A DNA stretch of 64,000 nt from CAZEQD01 sp964514305. Its GTDB lineage: Bacteria > Acidobacteriota > Aminicenantia > Aminicenantales > Aminicenantaceae. Position numbers and translations under genes: made by a program. The stretch spans positions 22,474-86,473 of the forward strand of contig CAZEQD010000003.1 of assembly GCA_964514305.1 (NCBI GenBank). Reading direction: 5' to 3'. The notes beneath the pieces are model-generated. The model worked only from the letters and a program-made list of their open reading frames with translations, was not told the origin of the DNA and did no database searches. Each line of letters begins with the position of its first letter. Positions within the stretch are counted from its first letter, which is position 1. Below, in pieces: positions 33,887-41,477 of the stretch.

Positions 33887-34609
33887 CTCACTTTTTGTCA
33901 GCCTTTTTAGGAGAGAGATCTCTCTGGGAGTTAAATAACGCCATTGACCCCTTTTAAGACTTCCCAAGGCCAATGGCCCGAATTTTATTCGTTTTAAATA
34001 AACAACCCTACACCCCATGGCTTCAAACATTCTCCTTATCTCCCGCTTTCTTCCTTCGTAGATTTCAATCCTCAGCCCTAAGCCAGTAGCAGTAGAATTT
34101 ATAATTTTAATCCTGGCTGGAGCTGTTTTCTGTCCATCTAATATTATTCCCTTTTCTAAACGAGAAATCTGACCTGGCTTCAGTTCTCCTTTAATTCTGA
34201 CTAAATATACTTTTTTTATTTTAAAGCGAGGATGAGTAAGGCGAAAAGTAAGCTGACCATCATTGGTCAAGAGCAACAATCCCTGGCTGTGGTAATCCAA
34301 TCTCCCTACAGGAAAGAAGCGCTTTTTAAAGGAAGGTAACAAATCCATAATATTCGCTCGCCCAAAGCTGTCTTTAAGTGTAACTAAAAAGCCTGGGGGT
34401 TTGTTAAGCATAATATAAACCTGGCCTTCCTCTTTTCTAACTTTTCGGCCATCTACCTTAACCACATCCTTTTCGGGATCTATCTTTACTCCCAAATTTT
34501 CCACTTGCTGACCGTTAACCGAAACTCTTCCTTCAGCAATTAACTTATCAGCCTCTCGTCTGGAAGAAATACCTGCTTGGGCTAGAAATTTATTCAATCT
34601 CATTAACAT
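33881..34609 (-). CDS. rluB: RNA pseudouridine synthase, RsuA/RluB family
   Basis: A 242-residue enzyme with an N-terminal S4 RNA-binding domain (MRLNKFLAQAGISSRREADKLIAEGRVSVNG) and the RsuA/RluB/E/F catalytic core; the catalytic Asp is in VGRLDYHSQGLLLLTNDG. It isomerises a specific uridine in rRNA. Length and the RRMFEAMGCRVVYLKRIKFGPLALGSL segment favour RluB (23S U2605 in E. coli), but RsuA cannot be excluded. It follows the radical SAM gene by 11 nt and its stop codon lies in a dispersed hairpin repeat. Confidence 0.87.
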   Translation of the reverse strand: MLMRLNKFLAQAGISSRREADKLIAEGRVSVNGQQVENLGVKIDPEKDVVKVDGRKVRKEEGQVYIMLNKPPGFLVTLKDSFGRANIMDLLPSFKKRFFPVGRLDYHSQGLLLLTNDGQLTFRLTHPRFKIKKVYLVRIKGELKPGQISRLEKGIILDGQKTAPARIKIINSTATGLGLRIEIYEGRKREIRRMFEAMGCRVVYLKRIKFGPLALGSLKRGQWRYLTPREISLLKRLTKSEV

Positions 34610-34620
34610 CTTAATTTTCC

Positions 34621-35718
34621 TCAGGTCAATAGATGGATATTGCCAATGTTCACTTTCTTTATGCCTGCCTCTAAAGCTACTTGTCGAGATTCTTCAGCCT
34701 GAATTCGCGATGTACAAGGCAAATCTTTAAAATAAAAATGAGGATAAAAGGCCAGAAGAGAATAGGGAATTTCAGGATTAAGAGAAGCTATGAATTTGGC
34801 AATAAGTCCCACCTCTTCTGTGTTTATATATCCTGGGACAAGAAGAGTACTGGCTATAACCAGGGGAGGCTCTTTTCTCTTAAATGACCAATTAGCTGCC
34901 AGCTCAAAATTCTTCAACGTCTGCCCGTTAGATCTCCCGCATAAGGCCATATTTAGCTGAGGATTGAATGTTTTTAGATCGAATTTAACACATCCCCCAC
35001 TTTCCAAGGCAATAGCCAGAATCGTTTCTAACAAATGGCTGTTCATTGTTCCATTAGTCTCCCAACAGAACCTCAATATCTTGTTCCTTTTCTGGGACAG
35101 AGCCAAACGAGCCGTAAAGATAGAATGGGGAAGCTGAGGAGTAGGGTCTCCCCCAAAATAACATACACATGATGTCCGTTCATCAATATGCTGGACCAGG
35201 TCTTTAGCAGAAGTCGTTTTCATTTGGTGTCCAAATTGTTTGTGTTGCCAATTCTGACAAAAAAGACAATTAAAAGTGCAGCCATAATAAAAAACTGCCA
35301 AATTTTTAAATCCATATTCTGGCCCCCGGCTATAAGAATAGTCGGGATAGCCAGCTCCTGTTCCTCCTGGGCACACCCAACTGGCCACACAATTGGTAGG
35401 TAAAGGATCGTAATACCAGGCAAGGTATGCTTCTTGAGAAAAAGGTCTTAATTTTTGACCATTCTGATTCTTCCTCACACCACAGAAGCCAGCTTTTCCT
35501 CTGCCAATCTGGCACTGGTTAAAACAATAATTACAGGGTAATCCTTCCTTATCTCGGGGAGGAAAGGGACTCAGATTAAATGCCTCTCTGGACTCCTGGT
35601 GAGCTTTTATGATTCGAGAGTGGATTTTCTGGCTGCCTTCCAGAATACAATCCCGACATAGACCTAAAGCCTTTGAAATAAGAGGACTTTCCCGGCCACA
35701 GCCAAGACATCTGCCCAT
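34621..35718 (-). CDS. Radical SAM protein, PflA-like/AmmeMemoRadiSam type
   Basis: A 365-residue iron-sulfur enzyme. An N-terminal zinc-ribbon-like pair (CLGCGRE...LCRDC) and CNYCFNQCQIGRGKAGFCGVR precede the radical SAM CxxxCxxC at Cys147, Cys151, Cys154 (YYGCTFNCLFCQNWQ). This architecture matches COG1180 proteins often called pyruvate-formate-lyase-activating-like or AmrS. Neither the Memo nor the AMMECR1 partner is present here, so the system assignment is unproven. A tight pair with rluB. Confidence 0.75.
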   Translation of the reverse strand: MGRCLGCGRESPLISKALGLCRDCILEGSQKIHSRIIKAHQESREAFNLSPFPPRDKEGLPCNYCFNQCQIGRGKAGFCGVRKNQNGQKLRPFSQEAYLAWYYDPLPTNCVASWVCPGGTGAGYPDYSYSRGPEYGFKNLAVFYYGCTFNCLFCQNWQHKQFGHQMKTTSAKDLVQHIDERTSCVCYFGGDPTPQLPHSIFTARLALSQKRNKILRFCWETNGTMNSHLLETILAIALESGGCVKFDLKTFNPQLNMALCGRSNGQTLKNFELAANWSFKRKEPPLVIASTLLVPGYINTEEVGLIAKFIASLNPEIPYSLLAFYPHFYFKDLPCTSRIQAEESRQVALEAGIKKVNIGNIHLLT

Positions 35719-35733
35719 GGTCTCTATCTTAAG

Positions 35734-36297
35734 CTAAAAATAAATATTCAAACCCCCACTGATAGTAAAATCTCCAATCTTAAATTTTCTCTGATCAATA
35801 TCAAGGCTGACATGGTGATATTTGCCTTCGGCCAATAAAGAAAGCCTGCTACCCAGATGCAATTCCAGTCCAAGTCCTAAATTATATCCTCCATCTCTGT
35901 CTTTATCGATGTCATGAATATTGGCCGTATAATAACCATAACCCATGGTAAGATAGGGATGGATGAGAAAAAAAGGGAAAAAATATTTAAAATTTAAGCC
36001 AATAAAATTATAATCGACTTGCCTTCCTCCCCAATCTAGGGCTATCAAGTCAGCCACATCCAAATTATGTGCAGCTTGAAAATAATTAATTTCCACAGCT
36101 ATCATCATGATTTTAAGACCAGCTCGCAATCCATACAGAAAAGTGGTGTCAGTGTTAAAGTTAACGTTTTTCAGACTGGGTTTCTGGGCTGAATAGCCTG
36201 CTTGAACTCCAAAATAGAGCCCCCCCCGAGCATAAACTTTGGACATAAATAGCAGGATAAAAAGAATTATCAACACTCCTAAAAATTTTTTTCTCAT
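35734..36297 (-). CDS. Small outer-membrane beta-barrel protein
   Basis: A 187-residue exported protein with a signal peptide ending near SKVYA and an alternation of aromatic and polar residues typical of an 8-strand barrel (GLYFGVQAGYSAQKP; LYGLRAGLKIMMIAVEINYF; LTMGYGYYTANI; GLGLELHLGSRLSLLAEGKYHH), ending in ISGGLNIYF with a terminal phenylalanine. I recognise the fold class (OmpA/OmpW-like barrels), not a specific family. Its 5' side borders a repeat-rich 170-bp gap. Confidence 0.75.
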   Translation of the reverse strand: MRKKFLGVLIILFILLFMSKVYARGGLYFGVQAGYSAQKPSLKNVNFNTDTTFLYGLRAGLKIMMIAVEINYFQAAHNLDVADLIALDWGGRQVDYNFIGLNFKYFFPFFLIHPYLTMGYGYYTANIHDIDKDRDGGYNLGLGLELHLGSRLSLLAEGKYHHVSLDIDQRKFKIGDFTISGGLNIYF

Positions 36298-36299
36298 TT

Positions 36300-36336
36300 A
36301 TTTACTCCTTACTGTTTACTTGCTACCTCTTTCGCT
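36300..36336. repeat. Degenerate TTTACT tract upstream of the barrel gene
   Basis: TTTACTCCTTACTGTTTACT and similar units. Forms one side of a repeat cluster (tract, two hairpins, tract) between 36298 and 36472. Confidence 0.5.
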
Positions 36337-36347
36337 TTACGATTTAA

Positions 36348-36375
36348 ACGGTTTGCTGTCCTCAGCAGACCCTCC
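36348..36375. repeat. Dispersed hairpin repeat, copy e
   Basis: ACGGTTTGCTGTCCTCAGCAGACCCTCC: inverted form of the family relative to copy f, which lies 12 bp to the right. The two face each other. Confidence 0.55.
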
Positions 36376-36386
36376 CCTATTTATTA

Positions 36387-36419
36387 TAAACGGCCCGCTG
36401 AGGACAACGGGCCCTACAC
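36387..36419. repeat. Dispersed hairpin repeat, copy f
   Basis: TAAACGGCCCGCTGAGGACA then ACGGGCCCTACAC: the clearest copy of the family (stem GGCCCGCTG / ACGGGCC). Confidence 0.65.
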
Positions 36420-36430
36420 TCCTTTATTCC

Positions 36431-36472
36431 CACTCCTTACTCCTCACTGTTTACTGTTTACTCTTTACCTTT
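36431..36472. repeat. Degenerate TTTACT/GTAAA tract at a gene 3' end
   Basis: ACTCCTTACTCCTCACTG then TTTACTGTTTACTCTTTACC. On the minus strand the GTAAA units begin right at the stop codon of the pyruvate-kinase-like gene. Confidence 0.55.
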
Positions 36473-36887
36473 AAAATAGTCGGGGTTTAGCCAATATATC
36501 CATAATTTTAAGGTCAAAAAAATTTTGAAGTTTTTTTCTGGCAGCTCGACCAACCCCACCTAAAGCATTTTGACAGGTCAAAACTTTAGCCCCAGCCTCT
36601 ATTATTTTTTCTCTCAGCTCAGCTTTCAGTTCTTGATAATCTGGCTTCAAAAATCCAGTAGAATGGGTAACAATCACTAAATTTCTGGCTGGGAAATAGC
36701 GGGCAGCCATTAATCCCGTCTTCCCTGATGAAGAGGCCACTATTACATTTTGAACTTCAAGCTCTTCAGCTCTTTTAGCTGCTATTTCCAGCGTCTTCTG
36801 GGTATTTTCGGGCCTTGGATTATCAAAATAAAAACAAGTTGATAAATAACCTGGAAATTTCTGATTTTTGTTCTCTATCATCCTCAT
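36471..36887 (-). pseudogene. Pyruvate kinase C-terminal-domain-like protein, apparently truncated
   Basis: 138 residues matching the stand-alone pyruvate kinase alpha/beta (C-terminal) domain: PGYLSTCFYFDNPRPENTQKTLEIAAKRAEELEVQNVIVASSSGKTGLMAARYFPARNLVIVTHSTGF and GAKVLTCQNALGGVGRAARKKL. Full-length relatives I recall run about 180-190 residues and continue LADTLRMFGQGVKVAVEI. Here the frame reads MDILAKPRLF and stops, where a GTAAA repeat tract and hairpin repeats begin, so the 3' end looks lost. Whether the shortened protein folds is unknown; it may be a recent pseudogene or a functional short form. Confidence 0.6.
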
Positions 36888-36918
36888 TCCTCTTATTCAG
36901 TTAATTTCTACTGCATCC

Positions 36919-36947
36919 ATTTTGTTGTCTCTCAATCAAGTTGTCAA
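36919..36947 (-). promoter_or_regulatory. Possible promoter of the pyruvate-kinase-domain gene
   Basis: On the minus strand TTGACA (36947-36942), a 17-nt spacer and CAAAAT (36924-36919), ending 32 nt before the start codon. The -35 is perfect; the -10 matches four of six. Confidence 0.35.
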
Positions 36948-37029
36948 GGATATATCAACTTAACAATTTGCTGGAAATACGCATCCTTCCCATCTCTAAA
37001 AACTCTTTCCTTCATTATCACGTATTATA

Positions 37030-37035
37030 TATAAT
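37030..37035 (+). promoter_or_regulatory. Candidate -10 element ahead of the permease pair
   Basis: TATAAT at 37030-37035, 36 nt before the first permease start. No good -35 is found at 16-18 nt (TTCCTT), so confidence is low. Confidence 0.35.
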
Positions 37036-37070
37036 ACAAATTCAAGAGGTAATTTAAACTAAAAAGAAAA

Positions 37071-38306
37071 ATGGCAAGAATTAATGTTAGTGAATCTGTG
37101 GCCATGGCCATGAGCTCACTCTGGTCTAACAAGCTGAGGACCTTTCTGACTCTTTTAGGAATAATTATCGGAGTCCTGACTATAATAGCTGTCGTCTCTA
37201 TTATCCAGGGCTTAAACAATTATGTTTATACCAAAATGGCCTTTTTTGGGGCCAATGATTTTTCAATCAGCAAATTCTCGATGACAGTCAGGTCACTTAA
37301 AGAATTTAGAGAACAACTTAAAAGAAAAAACCTGACTATGGATGATATGAAGGCTATTCGCAATCAATGCCAGGAATGTGATCTGGTTGGAGCTACAACC
37401 AGCACCTCAAGAACTGTAAAATTCGGAAACCAATATCTTAAAGATGTAGAAATCAGAGGTGTCACTTATCTTGATCATATGATAGGAACTGTAGAAGAAC
37501 TGGAAAGAGGAAGACATATTCAACGAGAAGATGAAAACAGCTCTCGATACGTATGTATCATCGGGGCTGACGTAGCTGAGAAGCTTTTTCCCCATATTGA
37601 TCCTTTGGGAAAGTGGATTAAGATAGGCCCCCACAATTTTCGTGTAATCGGTCTAGGCATCAAGAAAGGAAAAATTCTGGGCATGAGCCAAGATAATTAT
37701 GTCCGCATTCCTATCACTACTTTTCAGAAAATTTACGGATCCAGACGGAGCATCAGCATTAATGTTCACACCTCTTCCCAAGAACAGATGGTCAAAGCTC
37801 AAGAAGAAGTGAGGACTATCCTCCGCTCCAGGCATCATAGATCTTTTAATCAGCCAGATGATTTTTCTTTTATGAGCTCAGATACTTTTATTCAATTCTA
37901 CAAAGGGGCTACTACCAGCATCTATTTTGCCATGATTGCCATTTCCTCCATTGCTCTCATCGTAGGCGGGATTGTAGTCATGAATATTATGCTGGTTTCA
38001 GTTACTGAAAGAACCAAGGAAATCGGCATTCGCATGGCCGTCGGAGCCCGTCGCCTTGATATTCTATTTCAATTCCTGATTGAATCAGCTTCCCTGTCAG
38101 CCACCGGAGGCATAATTGGTATTATCTTAGGCTTTATTATTGCCAAAATAGTCAGCGCTGCTACTTCTATGCCCTCAGCTCTTGACCCGACATCTATTAT
38201 CATTGCCATCCTTGTCTCAGCTTCAGTCGGTATCTTTTTTGGCCTTTATCCTGCCAGTAAAGCTTCTCGCCTTAATCCTATAGAATCATTACGGTCAGAA
38301 CAATGA
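37071..38306 (+). CDS. MacB/FtsX-family ABC transporter permease
   Basis: A 411-residue permease with the MacB layout: N-terminal membrane helix after MAMSSLWSNKLRTFLTLLGIIIGVLTIIAVVSIIQGLNNYV, a periplasmic MacB-PCD domain (about 55-270) and three C-terminal helices with VTERTKEIGIRMAVGARRLDILFQFLIES and the terminal KASRLNPIESLRSE. MacB systems use mechanical force to move peptides, toxins or lipids. Unlike full MacB there is no fused or adjacent ATPase. It overlaps the next permease by 4 nt (ATGA), so the two likely form a heterodimer. Confidence 0.85.
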   Translation: MARINVSESVAMAMSSLWSNKLRTFLTLLGIIIGVLTIIAVVSIIQGLNNYVYTKMAFFGANDFSISKFSMTVRSLKEFREQLKRKNLTMDDMKAIRNQCQECDLVGATTSTSRTVKFGNQYLKDVEIRGVTYLDHMIGTVEELERGRHIQREDENSSRYVCIIGADVAEKLFPHIDPLGKWIKIGPHNFRVIGLGIKKGKILGMSQDNYVRIPITTFQKIYGSRRSISINVHTSSQEQMVKAQEEVRTILRSRHHRSFNQPDDFSFMSSDTFIQFYKGATTSIYFAMIAISSIALIVGGIVVMNIMLVSVTERTKEIGIRMAVGARRLDILFQFLIESASLSATGGIIGIILGFIIAKIVSAATSMPSALDPTSIIIAILVSASVGIFFGLYPASKASRLNPIESLRSEQ

Positions 38307-39550
38307 GATTGGGAATTCTAAGAGAAATTGGAGCCATGGCCTTTGACTCCATAAAAACTCATAAGCTCCGTTCCTTTCTGACCTTATTGGGAATCATGAT
38401 CGGCGTTATGACTGTCATCGGTATGGTATCTATTATCCAAGGTTTAAATCGGTCTTTTTTAAGTCAGTTAGAATCTGTCGGCTCAGATCTTATTATTGTC
38501 GAAAAATACGAACCCGGTATTCAAATGGGACGACGCTCTGAAGAAGAAAGACAAAGAAAAGATCTTACTTTCGATGATGCTTTAGCTATTGAAAGAGAAT
38601 GTTCTCTGGTGAAAGCAGTAGCCGTAAGTCTGACAGCCAACATATTTGAGGGTATTTCTATCAAATATAGAGATATTAAAAGCGAGGATGCCTTGGTTTT
38701 AGGTATGAATGATAAATTTCCTCAGGTCCTCTCTGTTTATCTTCCAGAAGAAGGTAGATTTATCACTGAATCAGATGTATCTCACAGGACAAGGGTCTGC
38801 GTTTTAGGAGCTGAACTGGCTGAAACTTTATTCCCCCATACCCAGCCCTTGGGCAAAGAAATAAGAATTGGGCCTGAAAAATTTACGGTGGTTGGAGTCT
38901 TGAAAAAAAGGGGGAGTATGTTTGGTCAAAGTCAAGATAACTTTGTCGGCCTGCCCATTACCTCTCTAATGAAATATTTCCCCTACGATCTGGGCAATTT
39001 ACAAATAATAGCTATTCCTACCAAACACGGCTACCTCCCTGATACTATCGATCAGATCATCAACTTGCTCAGAAAAAGAAGAAAAGTGCCTTTTGGTAAA
39101 CCAAACGATTTTGCTGTCTACACTCAAGACACACTCCTAAATCTTTATAATCAACTAACAGGAGCAGCTTATTTAGTTATGATAGTTATCTCCTCTATTG
39201 GTCTTCTGGTGGGTGGGATCGGAGTTATGAATATTATGCTCGTCTCGGTCAAAGAAAGAACCAGAGAAATAGGCATCCGCAAAGCTATCGGGGCTCGACC
39301 AGGAGATATCCTCAAGCAGTTTCTAGTAGAAGCTATTTTTCTAACAGGAACCGGAGGCATTCTGGGAATAATCATCGGCTTTTTAATAGCCCTTCTGGTT
39401 AAAGCGGCTACACCGCTGCCGGCTTCAGTAACACTCTGGTCTGTCTTTCTGGGATTTTTTGTCTCTGTTTCGGTTGGGCTCTTTTTCGGCATTTTTCCTG
39501 CCAAAAAAGCCGCTCGTCTGGATCCCATCGTCTCCCTAAGATATGAATAA
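38303..39550 (+). CDS. MacB/FtsX-family ABC transporter permease, second subunit
   Basis: A 415-residue paralogue of the preceding permease with the same order: AFDSIKTHKLRSFLTLLGIMIGVMTVIGMVSIIQGLN, a periplasmic domain containing DVSHRTRVCVLGAELAETLFPHTQPLGKEIRIG, and C-terminal helices with VKERTREIGIRKAIGARPGDILKQFLVEA. Translationally coupled to its partner. The required ATPase must be encoded elsewhere, or LolD-type ATPases are shared. Convergent with alaX across a 39-bp gap that carries a weak hairpin repeat. Confidence 0.85.
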   Translation: MRLGILREIGAMAFDSIKTHKLRSFLTLLGIMIGVMTVIGMVSIIQGLNRSFLSQLESVGSDLIIVEKYEPGIQMGRRSEEERQRKDLTFDDALAIERECSLVKAVAVSLTANIFEGISIKYRDIKSEDALVLGMNDKFPQVLSVYLPEEGRFITESDVSHRTRVCVLGAELAETLFPHTQPLGKEIRIGPEKFTVVGVLKKRGSMFGQSQDNFVGLPITSLMKYFPYDLGNLQIIAIPTKHGYLPDTIDQIINLLRKRRKVPFGKPNDFAVYTQDTLLNLYNQLTGAAYLVMIVISSIGLLVGGIGVMNIMLVSVKERTREIGIRKAIGARPGDILKQFLVEAIFLTGTGGILGIIIGFLIALLVKAATPLPASVTLWSVFLGFFVSVSVGLFFGIFPAKKAARLDPIVSLRYE

Positions 39551-39579
39551 GTAGGGTTTGCTACACCAGCAGACCGATA
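39551..39579. repeat. Dispersed hairpin repeat, copy g (degenerate)
   Basis: GTAGGGTTTGCTACACCAGC then AGACCGATA; the most diverged copy. It fills the gap between the convergent permease and alaX genes and may act as a bidirectional terminator. Confidence 0.45.
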
Positions 39580-39589
39580 ACCTGCTTTA

Positions 39590-40777
39590 TCACCCTAACT
39601 TTTGCTTAACAAAATCATAAACTTTATCTACAGCTAAAGAAAGATTCTCAACGGCTTGGCCGGCCATCTCTACTAAAGAGGGCTGACCGCCTCCTTTTCC
39701 CTTTATCAACTCAGCTAGCTTGGGCACCAACTCTCTAAAATCAATATCAATAGAATCTGAATGGGCTAAAATCAGATAAATCCTCTCTTTCTCTCTCACA
39801 CCGTAGATAACTGCAAATTGACCAGCCCTGATTACATTAAGGGCTAAAAATTTTACTTCCTTCCTGGTTCTATCGCTAAATACATTTTTAATAATATTTC
39901 CTTTGCTCTTTTTGGCAATATCCTGAGCTTCATATTCAATCAGTCTATTCTGGATTTTTTTATTAATTTTTCTTTGGGCCTTTAGTTCAGACAAATGCCT
40001 CTCCACCGAAGATAAAATTTCTCGCTCATGGACAGTAAATTTCTGGCAAAGCTGCCTAATAAGACTGTTTTTGAAATCATAATCTCCAAGAGCTCTACGG
40101 CCACAGACAAATTCAAATCTAATATTATTCCTTATCCTCTCCCATTTAAGAATCTTAATAAGGCCTATCTCCCCTGTCCTTTTAAGGTGAGTACCACCAC
40201 AGGCTGAATAATCAAAGTCTGAAACCTCGACAATTCTGATCAGACCCTTTTTCTTCGGAGGTTTTCTTAAAGGAATATTCTTTAGTTCATTATCCTTAAC
40301 AAAATAGGTTTTTATCAGTCTATTTTGAAAAATAACCTCATTAGCTCTTTTCTCAACCCTGAATACACCTTCTTCTTTTATATTCCTTAAATCTACCTCT
40401 ATCGACGAGACTTCCTGACCCAAATGGAAAGAAAGAGTCTCAGCCCCAAATAATTCATAAAAACTTTGAGAAAGAATGTGCTGGCCAGAATGCTGCTGCA
40501 TATGATCAAATCGCCTCGACCAATTAATCTGACCTTTAATTTTGGTGGCTGTAATTTCTCTCTCAATAAGGTGAACAACCCTTTCATCTATCTCCAGCAC
40601 ATCAACCACTTCAATTCCGTCTATTGTGCCTTTATCTGCCGGCTGCCCCCCTGATTCTGGGTAAAAACAGGTCTGGTTAAGTATGAGAGCAGGCTTTTTT
40701 TCATAAATAAGCCTCTCGACAACATCAGCTTCAAATTCTGTTCGGTAAGGATTCTTAAAATAGAGTCTTTCAGTCAC
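39590..40777 (-). CDS. alaX: Alanyl-tRNA editing protein, AlaX-L type with DHHA1 domain
   Basis: A 395-residue free-standing relative of the AlaRS editing half. The N-terminal region (CFYPESGGQPADKGTI) and zinc-binding editing core (HMQQHSGQH and, later, CGGTHLK) are intact, followed by a coiled linker (about 255-300) and a C-terminal DHHA1-like domain ending GKGGGQPSLVEMAGQ. It should hydrolyse Ser-tRNA-Ala or Gly-tRNA-Ala mischarged by AlaRS. It overlaps the RNase HIII gene by 8 nt. The catalytic aminoacylation domain of AlaRS is absent, so this is not a broken alaS. Confidence 0.87.
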   Translation of the reverse strand: MTERLYFKNPYRTEFEADVVERLIYEKKPALILNQTCFYPESGGQPADKGTIDGIEVVDVLEIDERVVHLIEREITATKIKGQINWSRRFDHMQQHSGQHILSQSFYELFGAETLSFHLGQEVSSIEVDLRNIKEEGVFRVEKRANEVIFQNRLIKTYFVKDNELKNIPLRKPPKKKGLIRIVEVSDFDYSACGGTHLKRTGEIGLIKILKWERIRNNIRFEFVCGRRALGDYDFKNSLIRQLCQKFTVHEREILSSVERHLSELKAQRKINKKIQNRLIEYEAQDIAKKSKGNIIKNVFSDRTRKEVKFLALNVIRAGQFAVIYGVREKERIYLILAHSDSIDIDFRELVPKLAELIKGKGGGQPSLVEMAGQAVENLSLAVDKVYDFVKQKLG

Positions 40778-41447
40778 TTTTTTCCCTCGAAGTTGTTAAT
40801 ATTCTGGGCGTCAGTTTAAAGTGCTTTTTAGCTACTTTATCCAGAATCTTTTCTCCATGAAGATTGATCAATTTAAGGCCGGCTTCTTCAGTTCGAGGAG
40901 AAGAGCCTTTAGGAAGATCCATTCCCACTTCTTGGGAAAGGAAATAGAGACGCTTCAGAAATTCAGCCCTGGCTAAAATTGAGGCTGCAGCCACAGCTAA
41001 ATCTTCTTCTGCTTTGGGTCTCTGAATAAGCTCGATCTTCTTTCCTTTCTTCATCAGGGCATTAAGCACATAAAGCTTATCCCCAAATTGATCTGTTATG
41101 GCTAAAGAGCAGGGCACTTCTTCCAGTATATTCTCTATAGCACGGCTGTGAGCCCAAGCCAGAATTCTGTTTAAATTTCTCAGTTTGGCGTAAAGTTCAT
41201 TATATTTTTCAGGACCAATGACAACCAAGGAATATTTATAACCTCTTTTTATGACCTCAGCCATTTCTCTGACCCGATTATCAGAAAACTTTTTACTATC
41301 TTTCACTCCCAGTTCTTTTAGAACAGGCTCTTGCTTGATCGGGATAAAGACGGCGGCCACTACTAAAGGGCCAAAATAATCCCCTTTGCCCGATTCATCG
41401 GTACCAATATGGTCTTCCTCAGAAGGAAAAAGTTGTGATTGATGCAT
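40770..41447 (-). CDS. rnhC: Ribonuclease HIII, short form
   Basis: A 225-residue type 2 RNase H. The HIII-type motif GTDESGKGDYFGPLVVAAV carries the first catalytic pair Asp17-Glu18; further acidic residues are in ITDQFGD and RAEEDLAVAAASILAR. It removes the RNA strand of RNA:DNA hybrids. Bacillus RNase HIII is about 310 residues with an N-terminal substrate-binding TBP-like domain; that domain is missing here. The DESGKG with Lys and Gly is typical of HIII rather than HII. Located between the CoA-transferase and alaX genes. Confidence 0.87.
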   Translation of the reverse strand: MHQSQLFPSEEDHIGTDESGKGDYFGPLVVAAVFIPIKQEPVLKELGVKDSKKFSDNRVREMAEVIKRGYKYSLVVIGPEKYNELYAKLRNLNRILAWAHSRAIENILEEVPCSLAITDQFGDKLYVLNALMKKGKKIELIQRPKAEEDLAVAAASILARAEFLKRLYFLSQEVGMDLPKGSSPRTEEAGLKLINLHGEKILDKVAKKHFKLTPRILTTSREKSD

Positions 41448-41477
41448 ATTTAATTTTTAAAATCTTCCTGGCCTGTC

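Noticed and set aside
34621..35718. Complete AmmeMemoRadiSam system
   Set aside because: Only the radical SAM member is present; the Memo and AMMECR1 partners are not encoded in the window.
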